From: Actinomycetes bacterium
GTDB taxonomy: Bacteria; Actinomycetota; Acidimicrobiia; Acidimicrobiales; CADCSY01
Assembly (NCBI GenBank): GCA_025464025.1
Contig: JAODBP010000157.1
Location: forward strand, 1-14,854
Direction of reading: 5' to 3'
DNA: 14,854 bases
The notes under the pieces are model-generated. The model ran no database searches. It saw only the letters and a list, made by a program, of their open reading frames with translations, and was not told the DNA's origin. This document shows, one piece after another, positions 8,001 to 13,813 of the stretch (position 1 is its first letter; every line of letters starts with the position of its first letter). A program made the position numbers and the translations under genes.

Positions 8001-9206
8001 CCGCTGACCGCCTCGCCGCTGCCCGGCGCAGCCCTGCTCAGCGGCGCCAACCAGACGTTCACGACCCCTCCGGTCTGCGACCTGGCCGGCAACTGCGCCA
8101 CGGGCACCGCCACGGTGAACCTCGACCTCATGGATCCGACGGTCTCCGTCGGCGGCGTCACGGCGGGCAAGACGTACACGGCGGCCAACCGGCCGACGGC
8201 GACCTGCTCGGCCGTCGACCAGACCTCCCTCTCGGGCCTGGACGGCACCTGCACGCTCAGCACCACCAAGGTGGCGCTGCCGGCCTACGGCCCGCCCGGC
8301 TACACCTACACGACCAAGGCCACGGCGACGGACAAGGCCGGCAACTCCGCCACCAAGACCGTGATCTACGTCGTCTACGAGATCACGCCGAAGGACTCCG
8401 GCCACATGAGCGGGAGCGGCACGGTCGGCAGCGGCACCAACGCCGTGTCGGCCAACCTGTCGATCCGCTGCACGGCCCGCCCCGACACGCTCAAGGTGTC
8501 CTGGACCGAGAAGGTCGGGAGCAAGACCAAGACCCGCACGTTCTCGATGACCGAGCAGACCTCGAGCTACTGCTGGAACGACCCCGGCTACCAGGGCGGC
8601 ACGTCGAACACCTCGTTCGACTCGCTGACCGGCACCGGCACGGGTCGCCTCGACGGCTGCGGCTACGCCACCGTCGAGTACACCTTCACCGACCAGGGCA
8701 AGACGGGCACGGGTGACACCATCCGCATCGTCATCAAGGACTCGGCCGGCAACGTGCTGGTGACGGTGGCCGGCAAGATCAACGCCAACGGCAACATCGT
8801 CGCCAACGCCGACTCGAACAACGGCAACTACGACAGCGACGGCTACGACGGTGCCGGGTACGACCACAACGGCTACGACCACGACGGGTACGACCACAAC
8901 GGCTACGACCACAGCGGCTACGACCACAACGGTTGTGACAAGTACGGCCGCTCCCGCTTCGGCGGCGGCACGGGCTACACCAAGCCCGACTACGACGGGT
9001 CCGGCTACGACCGGTCCGGGTACGACCGGTCCGGCTACGACCACAACGGCTACGACCGGTCGGGCTACGACAAGGACGGCTGCAACCGCCAGGGCTACGA
9101 CCGCCACGGCGTGAAGCGCAAGAGCACCTCCTCGGGGAGCTCGAGCTCGTCGAGGGGCACCTCGAGCAGCCACCGCTCGAACGTGAACCGCAGCAGCCAC
9201 CACTAG
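5019..9206 (+). CDS. Large secreted surface protein: inactive SGNH-like domain, eight Ig-like repeats, post-COAP-like domain, GYDxx repeats
   Basis: The protein has 1395 residues from GTG 5019. Residues 1-32 are a Sec signal peptide (basic RSTRK, hydrophobic core, AHA at 30-32). Residues 33-150 are an unassigned beta-rich region. Residues ~150-460 resemble an SGNH/GDSL hydrolase, but GDS is GDG (G161), GGND reads GLVD (257-260), and the terminal HP reads DP (D416), so catalysis is unlikely. Residues 462-1122 are eight Ig-like repeats, most carrying a GWYN-type motif and a CDxxxNC motif. Residues 1123-1265 resemble the post-COAP-1 type domain (FTDQGKTGTGDTIRIVI, then GNIVAN). Residues 1271-1363 are pentapeptide GYDxx units, and the tail is Ser/Arg/His-rich. 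There is no LPXTG or C-terminal membrane anchor, so it is probably released or held non-covalently. An adhesin or matrix role is inferred from architecture only. Confidence 0.85.
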   Translation: MAVLLRSTRKAGFAALAACIAVLGLTVTPAHAALGSAQPLAKVLNATSAVNPTTPIWQIDVTFTLGGVISCPADIHYIIQGSAEKATVCTSGQTAPTTLKVRRPVFSSGTSGISTLTPGGTASVRAMIRSAGADVDNDLIGAPAFNVNVPPAPVWVGVGDGYTSQLLQDPDGCTLPDDCYRPNDPTVSWVTLAVQQLNLQFSPPTNPSDPSRDWSLKPAIIATSDTSAAGIAAQQAQMVAALQAHAGSWNWVGMSAGLVDSGIPAALQAYYTANGYDPGPLPWEAVDPSECPDFSNVIPTVQAQGAAMKASLQVAAGAALAADPSVRVIQVLYPYLTETSQVIESALPGDRTSYPNPCAVANGNNPANRDVIDALDSAINIDTTPGDNVFSLDLRNTFTDLPTGNLMYIEAGPDDDPGSGGYQRIENFLQLSRPFGYPYPSPQGAGTVAEGVINLVFGQASDETPPVVTGFPLASPVPGSFWYNRPLDIQWLAFDPSPGTGLDPTKGTWPTSSRAASEGQLTWQSPYEAWDLAGNHALGQLSLSTDFSPPTITVTPDRAPNSRNWYNADVNLSWNFVTDAKAGVNVVSGPDLTTRYGPYPVTLSGANLSHTNPLNTMCDVAKNCIQATGKVNVDKVKPIVTPIVTGTLVNGWYKGSVTVDWTAVDGGGSTLLTGGPYASTTVTTGGTTVVSSPSICDRADNCTVATQSVQVDNAPPVIAIAGATQGQEYTSANMPTAITCQALDVLSGVNGSCVVTVATSALPNGVRYTYTATATDLVGNTSTTTLSFDVIGASVAPPSIVGVPDRAPDANGWYNHPVTIHWVVTAQPGTTVRTDWPDTVVGTQGQNKAIASPQVCDQFGNCASTTYTVSTDFTGPSVTVSPDRSANLAGWYNAPVTVSWAFTGDNLSGANTATQAAPRTVQGNITAVGQSNAAGTMCDLAGNCTTATLPLSIDTVAPTVTANPTSSSPATNGWYRTGVTINWATGDTGGSGLNPLTASPLPGAALLSGANQTFTTPPVCDLAGNCATGTATVNLDLMDPTVSVGGVTAGKTYTAANRPTATCSAVDQTSLSGLDGTCTLSTTKVALPAYGPPGYTYTTKATATDKAGNSATKTVIYVVYEITPKDSGHMSGSGTVGSGTNAVSANLSIRCTARPDTLKVSWTEKVGSKTKTRTFSMTEQTSSYCWNDPGYQGGTSNTSFDSLTGTGTGRLDGCGYATVEYTFTDQGKTGTGDTIRIVIKDSAGNVLVTVAGKINANGNIVANADSNNGNYDSDGYDGAGYDHNGYDHDGYDHNGYDHSGYDHNGCDKYGRSRFGGGTGYTKPDYDGSGYDRSGYDRSGYDHNGYDRSGYDKDGCNRQGYDRHGVKRKSTSSGSSSSSRGTSSSHRSNVNRSSHH
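6402..8384 (+). repeat. Eight Ig-like protein repeats in two four-domain super-repeats
   Basis: Six units share a PDR/NGWYN...VT..W start and usually a CDxxGNC-type motif (cysteines six positions apart) before a closing strand ending in D. Two units (the fourth and the eighth) are a different subtype with TYTxAN, a lone Cys, SG(V/L)(N/D)G(S/T)C and TYTATATDxxGN. The order A-A-A-B, A-A-A-B splits the region into 6402-7388 (329 codons) and 7389-8384 (332 codons). Such repeats typically form extended stalks. Confidence 0.75.
8829..9107 (+). repeat. Degenerate 15-bp tandem repeats encoding GYDxx pentapeptides
   Basis: In-frame 15-base units read mostly GGC TAC GAC plus two variable codons (HN, RS, HD, HS, KD). 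There are two blocks, 8829-8945 (8 units, the first lacking its Gly) and 8991-9107 (8 units, likewise), separated by a 15-residue Gly/Lys/Arg-containing spacer. Each block has one unit, at or near its end, with Cys in place of Tyr (GCDKY and GCNRQ). The tract is Asp- and Tyr-rich and could bind metal or aggregate, which is inference. Confidence 0.85.
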
Positions 9207-9245
9207 CGGCGGCGCCCTCCGGGGCACCACGGAGCACGATCTGCG

Positions 9246-9273
9246 CAGGGGCGCCGCGAGAGCGGCGCCCCTG
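9246..9273 (+). terminator. Perfect 12-bp hairpin, probable transcription terminator
   Basis: CAGGGGCGCCGC (9246-9257) and its exact complement GCGGCGCCCCTG (9262-9273) flank a GAGA loop of the GNRA class. It starts 39 bases after the stop of the large secreted gene. No U-run follows, as is common for hairpin terminators in high-GC actinobacteria. It separates that gene from the regulator at 9403. Confidence 0.75.
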
Positions 9274-9390
9274 TCGCGTCCGCCGGCGGCCGTGTCAGGG
9301 TCCTGCCAACAACGCCCCCACGCGTATCAGGCGCCGCCTCCCGCGCTCGGTAAGGGCTGTCGACACGGATGGCGTGCCGCAGCGGTGACG

Positions 9391-9396
9391 AGGGAG
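9391..9396 (+). promoter_or_regulatory. Ribosome binding site AGGGAG deciding the regulator start
   Basis: AGGGAG with a 6-base spacer precedes GTG 9403. The frame is open back to a GTG at 9292, but that extension has no protein-like features and begins right after the terminator hairpin. A second plausible start is ATG 9427, preceded by GGGGGCGG. Confidence 0.65.
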
Positions 9397-9402
9397 CGCA
9401 CG

Positions 9403-10020
9403 GTGACGGACGAGGTCGGGGGCGGCATGGCCAGGGGCGTCGCCGGCGCGGGTCGCGAGCTGCGGGTCGAGCTGCGGGAGGGCGATCCCACCATCCGGCG
9501 GGCCATCGCCCGCGGGTGCGCCGCCCTCGGGGTGCAGGTCGTCGAGCGGGGCGAGGCCCGCCGCGGCCGAGACGCCCTCCTCTGGTCCCGCGAGCCCGGG
9601 GAGCCCACGGCGCCGCTGGCCCGCGAGGCGGCGACCACGCGCGTGCTCGTCCTGGTCGATGGGCCCACGCCGATCGAGGTGAGCCGCCTCGTGTCAGCCG
9701 GTGCCGCGTCGGTCCTCGACCGCTCGAGCGACCCGGCCACGATCGCCCACGGTGCCCTCTCGGTCGCCCGCGGCTACCTCGTGCTGCCGTCCGACCAGTG
9801 CGGCTCGCTCGTTCGGCCCCTCCTGCCCGAGCCCCTCAGCGACGACGAGCTCTCCTGGCTCCGCTCCCTCGCCGCCGGCGACGACGTGCTCGCCGTCGCC
9901 TCGGCCGCCGGGTGCTCGGAGCGGGAGATGTACCGGCGCCTCCGGGCCGTCTACACCAAGCTCAAGGTCGTCGGCCGACTGGGTGCCCTCGACCTCCTGC
10001 GGCGGGCCGACCTGGTGTAG
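9403..10020 (+). CDS. Small LuxR/NarL-type regulator with an atypical receiver-like domain
   Basis: The protein has 205 residues. Residues ~144-200 match the LuxR/GerE helix-turn-helix: LSDDELSWLRSLAAG, then ASAAGCSEREMYRRLRAVY, TKLKV and a GRLGALDLL close, the standard LT..E..VL...G / A..L..S..TV..H...IY.KL / R..A pattern. Residues ~20-128 look like a two-component receiver fold (RVELREGDPTIRRAI, VLVLVDG, SAGAASVLDR), but where a phospho-acceptor Asp is expected after strand 3 the sequence runs DALLWSREPG, with no suitable Asp. Phosphorylation-independent control is therefore likely. No histidine kinase is nearby. It lies downstream of the large secreted gene, past a terminator, and converges on the SipW/TasA-like operon. 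Targets are unknown; regulation of the flanking surface genes is a guess. Confidence 0.8.
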   Translation: MTDEVGGGMARGVAGAGRELRVELREGDPTIRRAIARGCAALGVQVVERGEARRGRDALLWSREPGEPTAPLAREAATTRVLVLVDGPTPIEVSRLVSAGAASVLDRSSDPATIAHGALSVARGYLVLPSDQCGSLVRPLLPEPLSDDELSWLRSLAAGDDVLAVASAAGCSEREMYRRLRAVYTKLKVVGRLGALDLLRRADLV

Positions 10021-10145
10021 GCGCTCGCCGAGGGCTCGTCCGCCCCAAGGAAGAACACGGCCGAGAGTGCCGGCTGGCCTGGTCCCGCCGCACGCGAAGC
10101 CATCTCGGCAAGCGCCGCAGGCGCCCCGGCGAACCGGCGACCCGC
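10021..10145. other. Convergent intergenic gap with weak hairpin potential
   Basis: These 125 bases lie between two converging genes and contain no gene I can support. Seven-base arms GCCGAGA (10060-10066) and TCTCGGC (10103-10109) could pair across 36 bases, and GCGCC/GGCGC (10112-10116 with 10120-10124) forms a small hairpin. Either might end transcription, but neither is as strong as the 9246-9273 hairpin. Confidence 0.3.
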
Positions 10146-11603
10146 CTAGGTGGTCATGTGCCAGGTGAGGCGGAGGTTGGCCGTTCGGCCCTGGTACTTG
10201 TTGTCGTTGCCGATGCCGCCGGCGTCGGCGCCGGTGTCGGGCAGGAGCACGGTGACCACCAGGTAGGCCTTCTCGTTGACGGCGAACCCGCTGCCGATGG
10301 TGATGCCGGTGCTCATCGAGTGGTGCTGGGTGGCGAACGCCTTCAGCGAGCCTCCGTAGGTGCTGCCGCAGCCGTAGACGCACTGGCTCGGTGCGCCGGT
10401 GCGGGTCGAGTCGGCGTACCGCTCGATCTTGAGCTTGAGGCCGTCGCACAGGTCGCCGGTGCCGGCGTCCCGGGTGGTGCCGTCGATCCCGCTGTCACAC
10501 GCCGCGCCGGCGTAGACCCGCAAGGCGGTGGCGTCGGTGTCGCTGCCGGCGTCGGGCGGGCCGACGTTCCAGAGGGTGACGTTGACGCCGGTCGGCTGCC
10601 CAGGCGTGATCTTCGTGAGGTCGAAGAGCCGGTCGCAGTCCTTGTCCTGGGGACCTTCGGGGTCCTTGGCCAGGCAGTAGTCCGCTTCCTGGTGCCGGTT
10701 GCCGAGCACGAACGCGGTCGACGGGCGGGGTGGGGGCGGGATCGTCGTCGGCGGCGGGGTCGTGGTGGTGGTCGTCGACGTCGAGGTGGTCGTCGGCGAC
10801 GTCGTGGTGGTCGTGCGGGGCGTGGTCGTGGTCGTGGTCGTCCGCGGCGACGTCGTGGTGGTCGTCGTGCCGGCGGGCGGGACCGTGTCGGGCGGCCGGG
10901 TGGTGGTCGGCGTGGTGGTCTCCGGCGTCGTGCCGGGCGTGAAGGGCGGCGTGGTGGCCGGCGTCGTCGTGGGCGTCGTGGTCGGCGTGGGCACGTTGTC
11001 GGGGACGTCAGGCCCGTTCACGTCGGCGGCCAGCGTGGCGGGCAGCGGGAACTGGGTCGAGCCGTTCGACCCGGTGTCGGTCACCGGCGGCGGCCCGCCG
11101 AGGAAGGCGTAGGAGTGGCGCCGGTCGTCGAACGTGTCGCCGATCTTCGGGATGACCGTCTCGTCGGAGATCGCCGGCGGTGCCCCGAGGAAGCGGTCGC
11201 CGGCATCGCCCGTCCCGAGGGGGCGGAGGATGCGGCTGGGCAGGATGGGCGGGGCGGCGATGCCGAAGATGGGCCGGCCCTGCCCGAAGAACGCCGAGCC
11301 GCCCTTCGGGGCGTCGTGGAACGAGCCGAGCTCGTTGCCGAGCGCGAACTTGAGGGCGTCGTCGTCCTGGTGCACGGCCACCACGGCGGCCTCGGACAGG
11401 AGGGAGAAGTTCAGATCGGGGCCTTCCCACACCTCCGGGACGTAGAGCGGCGTCGCGGAGGCCGGCACGACGGCCTGCGCGATGGCGGGGTCGCCGGCGG
11501 CGGGCGGGGGTGATGGGCTGACGCGCTGCTGCCCGCTGGCGACCGACGCAAGGGGGCCGGCGACGGCGACCAGCGCCACGAGGAGGAGCCCGAGCCGCTT
11601 CAC
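10146..11603 (-). CDS. Secreted protein with Thr-rich linker and TasA/CalY-like C-terminal domain
   Basis: The protein has 485 residues. GTG at 11603-11601 overlaps the upstream stop as GTGA; the longer frame upstream is antisense noise. Residues 1-24 are an ordinary Sec signal peptide (KR, hydrophobic core, ASG before QQ). Residues ~45-200 are an unrecognised domain (EVWEGPDLNFSL, FFGQGRPIFGIAAPP). Residues 207-296 are a Thr/Pro linker. Residues ~298-485 resemble TasA/camelysin matrix proteins: KITPGQPTGVNVTLWNVG matches the family's PGD..TR.F.L.N.G strand, CDGLKLKIERY follows, and the end NKYQGRTANLRLTWHMTT matches its N.FQG.S..L.WTF.A close. Six or more cysteines in this domain are unusual for the family. 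It lacks the SipW-type leader but shares an operon with a SipW-type peptidase. The TasA-like call comes from motif recall, not a search. Confidence 0.72.
   Translation of the reverse strand: MKRLGLLLVALVAVAGPLASVASGQQRVSPSPPPAAGDPAIAQAVVPASATPLYVPEVWEGPDLNFSLLSEAAVVAVHQDDDALKFALGNELGSFHDAPKGGSAFFGQGRPIFGIAAPPILPSRILRPLGTGDAGDRFLGAPPAISDETVIPKIGDTFDDRRHSYAFLGGPPPVTDTGSNGSTQFPLPATLAADVNGPDVPDNVPTPTTTPTTTPATTPPFTPGTTPETTTPTTTRPPDTVPPAGTTTTTTSPRTTTTTTTPRTTTTTSPTTTSTSTTTTTTPPPTTIPPPPRPSTAFVLGNRHQEADYCLAKDPEGPQDKDCDRLFDLTKITPGQPTGVNVTLWNVGPPDAGSDTDATALRVYAGAACDSGIDGTTRDAGTGDLCDGLKLKIERYADSTRTGAPSQCVYGCGSTYGGSLKAFATQHHSMSTGITIGSGFAVNEKAYLVVTVLLPDTGADAGGIGNDNKYQGRTANLRLTWHMTT
10716..10985 (-). repeat. 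Low-complexity Thr/Pro-encoding tract (linker)
   Basis: This stretch encodes residues 207-296 of the TasA-like protein, mostly runs of Thr broken by Pro, Ser and Arg. On the + strand it appears as GTGGTGGTCGTC-type repeats. It is likely a flexible, possibly O-glycosylated spacer that carries the C-terminal domain away from the cell. Confidence 0.8.
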
Positions 11604-12730
11604 GGGCCCGACTGGAGCGGGTTGGGACGAGACGGGTCGATGTGGCCGTTCGCCTCCGGCGGCGGGGGCGGTGCCGGGAGCGCCAGCGGCTCCTTCGGGA
11701 GGGCGGCGAGCTCCCGCTCGTACTTGTCCTTCGCCCAGGCGTAGGCGACGCTCCAGACGATGAAGGCCACGATGACGAGCCCGATGGCCACGATGATCAT
11801 CACCCGCCAGGCGACGTAGCGGGAGCGGTCGGGGAGGGCGGCGCCGAGGAAGGCCATGGTCTTGTGCCGCAGCGTGAGCGCGCCGATCTGCTCCCGGTTC
11901 GTCTTGCCGGCGATCTTGAAGCGGTTGGCGAACGGCAGCTGGCCGTCCTGGGCCAGTCGCACCCGCAGCTCGGTGCCCAGGGTGCGGGGCCGGATGGGCG
12001 TGGTGGTCGCCAGGGGGTCGCCCCGGTCGAGCGAGTACGAGGTGAGCAGCGACCCGTGGTAGTTCGTCGATCGGCTGAGGAGCTGGTCGAGGGGCGTCAT
12101 GACCAGCAGCGCGCCGACGACCTTGCCGTCGAGTCGAACCGGGCCGGCGGTGGCGACGAGGGGCCCCTCGTCGGTCGTGATGAGGTCGGAGAACCGCTCG
12201 CCGTACTCGTCGCTCTCGCCGGCGAGGGCCTGGCGGACGATCGTCACGTCGCGCCGCTCCCGGTACACCGGCCGCACCGCGCCGTCGGATCGGAAGGCGA
12301 ACACGACCCGACCCTGGTCGTCGATGATGTCGATCATCGGCATGCCGTGGTTGGCGTCGATCGGCGTCAGCCGGCGCTCGATGTCCCGGGCGTCGTAGCG
12401 GGCCAGCGAGGCGGCGAACCCGTCGGCGAAGGCGATGCCCCGGTAGGCCGAGAGCTGGTCGCGCTCGAGCGTGTTGATGTTGGCGTTGGTGCCGGCGCCG
12501 GCGTCGAGGAGCCGCTTGTCGAGGTCCTCGAGCCACAGCCGGGCCGCCGTCTGGCCGGCCCAGTAGATGGCCAGGATGGCCACGAGGATGGCGAGGAGCA
12601 GCTGGATCCACGGCCGCCGGCGGCGATCGTCCTCCTCCTCGAGCAGGTCCTCGTCGAGGGAGCTCGGGCGGGGGACGACGAGGGGCTCGTCGAGTCGGGT
12701 GTCGGACCAGCTGGTCTGGGTGCGCGCCAT
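11600..12730 (-). CDS. Two-TM membrane protein with Cache-like extracytoplasmic domain, no output domain
   Basis: The protein has 376 residues from ATG 12730-12728, four bases after the upstream stop; an upstream frame extension to 12811 would overlap that gene and is not favoured. An acidic then Arg-rich N-terminus (EEEDDRRRR, 31-39) precedes TM1 (~41-58). Residues ~60-305 lie outside, and TM2 is at ~308-331. The outer region looks like a Cache/PAS-type sensor: an initial helix, then MIDIIDDQGRVVFAFRSDG (132-149), YRERRDVTIVRQALAG (156-171) and PVRLDGKVVGALLVMTPL (197-214), the usual strand order of single or double Cache domains in chemoreceptors and kinases. After TM2 there is only a charged, Pro-rich cytoplasmic tail of ~45 residues, with no kinase, HAMP, GGDEF or methyl-accepting segment. 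It may act through a partner or as an assembly factor for the cassette. Confidence 0.75.
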   Translation of the reverse strand: MARTQTSWSDTRLDEPLVVPRPSSLDEDLLEEEDDRRRRPWIQLLLAILVAILAIYWAGQTAARLWLEDLDKRLLDAGAGTNANINTLERDQLSAYRGIAFADGFAASLARYDARDIERRLTPIDANHGMPMIDIIDDQGRVVFAFRSDGAVRPVYRERRDVTIVRQALAGESDEYGERFSDLITTDEGPLVATAGPVRLDGKVVGALLVMTPLDQLLSRSTNYHGSLLTSYSLDRGDPLATTTPIRPRTLGTELRVRLAQDGQLPFANRFKIAGKTNREQIGALTLRHKTMAFLGAALPDRSRYVAWRVMIIVAIGLVIVAFIVWSVAYAWAKDKYERELAALPKEPLALPAPPPPPEANGHIDPSRPNPLQSGP

Positions 12731-12734
12731 CCGC

Positions 12735-13811
12735 CTACCAGGCCGACGTGAAGTCGGGTCGGCAGAGACCGCCGACGGGATCGGCGGCGCAGAGCGTGAG
12801 GGCGCCGGCAAACGACTTCACGTAGGTGGCCGAGCCGGTGGGCTGGAACTCGAACGTGGTGCTGCTGATGGCGATGTCGCCGGCCGCGGTCGAGATCTTG
12901 GAGCCGACGGAGATGGTCGCCGTCTGGCACCCGGTCGGCCCGGCGGTGCAGTTGCTCCAGGCAACCGACATGTTGTACCGCTTGCTGGTGGTGATGTCGA
13001 AGCTCGTCTGGAGGATGCCGAAGACGACCGTCGGGTCCTGGGTGGCGTCGCAGGTCGTGCTGGTGGTGACGTTCGTCGTGCCGACGCGGAGGTAGTTGCC
13101 CGAGGCGTTGCTGCAGATCGCCAGCCCCGAGGTCGGCACCGTGGACGTGTCGACGGCCTGGTTGAACTTGATGGTGATCGTGTCGGTCTGCTTGAACGTG
13201 TTGAGCGTGGTGACGTTGGCGCTGCTCACGGTGGCCACGACGTAACCGGTCTGGAGGGCGACGATCGGGTTCGAGCCCTGGCTGAGCCACGGGTTGACAC
13301 CCTGGTTGCAGGGCGTGCCGGTGCACGGGTAGACGGTCTGGATCTCGTAGCAGACGTACCGGCCCTGGGCGAAGCTGCTGGCGGTGGCGTCGGTGTACGG
13401 CGAGCCCGCGGTGCTGCCGACGTTGGCGAAGCTGCCGGCCACGCAGCCCGGCGAGCTGCCGTCGGCGTTCGGCGCGCTGAGGTCCTTGCGGTTGACCAGG
13501 TAGCCGGCGCCGGCGTTCTCGACCGTGTTCGCGACCGGGCTCCAGGTGACCTCCATGGAGGTGTTCTTCATCACGCCGCCGGCGTTGGTCGGCGAGCTGA
13601 GGGCGGCCACCGCGAACACGCTCGACTTGTGGGTCACCGTGCCGGTGAAGCTCGCCGTGGTGCCGGCGACGAAGCCGCTGGTGAGGACGAGGATGAGGAC
13701 GACGCCGAGCGTGGCGCCGTCGCCACGGCGCTTGGCCGCCGGCCGCGGGGCGTCCGGGAGCGCGTGACGTGGGAGCGGCTTTCGCCGCACGAAGGGCAAC
13801 GGGATCGCCAT
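12735..13811 (-). CDS. SipW-dependent-type exported protein with FN3-like domain
   Basis: The protein has 358 residues. The ATG at 13811-13809 is 2 bases after the signal peptidase stop, with AGAGG 6 bases upstream. A long basic N-region (RRK, KRRGDG) leads to a hydrophobic segment at ~33-49, followed by GTTASFTGTVTHKSSVFAVA (50-69). This is the pattern of SipW-dependent cargo such as TasA and CalY, where a short core is followed by A.F.D/T....N.F.AG. Residues ~72-190 look like a fibronectin type III domain (MEVTWSPVANT, YLVNRKD, YVCYEIQTVYP). Residues ~195-330 are a second beta domain (DTITIKFNQAVDTSTVPTSG, like an SbsA-type Ig domain). Several cysteines could form disulfides. It is probably the substrate of the peptidase encoded immediately upstream and a surface or matrix component. 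Confidence 0.78.
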   Translation of the reverse strand: MAIPLPFVRRKPLPRHALPDAPRPAAKRRGDGATLGVVLILVLTSGFVAGTTASFTGTVTHKSSVFAVAALSSPTNAGGVMKNTSMEVTWSPVANTVENAGAGYLVNRKDLSAPNADGSSPGCVAGSFANVGSTAGSPYTDATASSFAQGRYVCYEIQTVYPCTGTPCNQGVNPWLSQGSNPIVALQTGYVVATVSSANVTTLNTFKQTDTITIKFNQAVDTSTVPTSGLAICSNASGNYLRVGTTNVTTSTTCDATQDPTVVFGILQTSFDITTSKRYNMSVAWSNCTAGPTGCQTATISVGSKISTAAGDIAISSTTFEFQPTGSATYVKSFAGALTLCAADPVGGLCRPDFTSAW

Positions 13812-13813
13812 CG

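Noticed and set aside
8829..9107. A CRISPR-like or DNA-level tandem array
   Set aside because: The 15-base periodicity is in frame and comes from a pentapeptide repeat; there are no unique spacers of constant length.
6441..9230. A 929-codon open frame antisense to the large secreted protein
   Set aside because: Its translation is Val/Ala/Gly/Arg-rich low complexity with no domain, and the opposite strand has a signal peptide, clear repeats and a good ribosome site. Long antisense frames are expected in GC-rich genes.
10716..10985. A plus-strand Val/Gly-rich gene in the GTGGTGGTC repeats
   Set aside because: It is the complement of a Thr-rich linker (ACC/ACG codons) of a well-supported secreted protein.
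9369..11513. A 714-codon plus-strand open frame
   Set aside because: It runs out of frame through the regulator and antisense through the TasA-like gene; the product is Arg/Gly/Val-rich noise.
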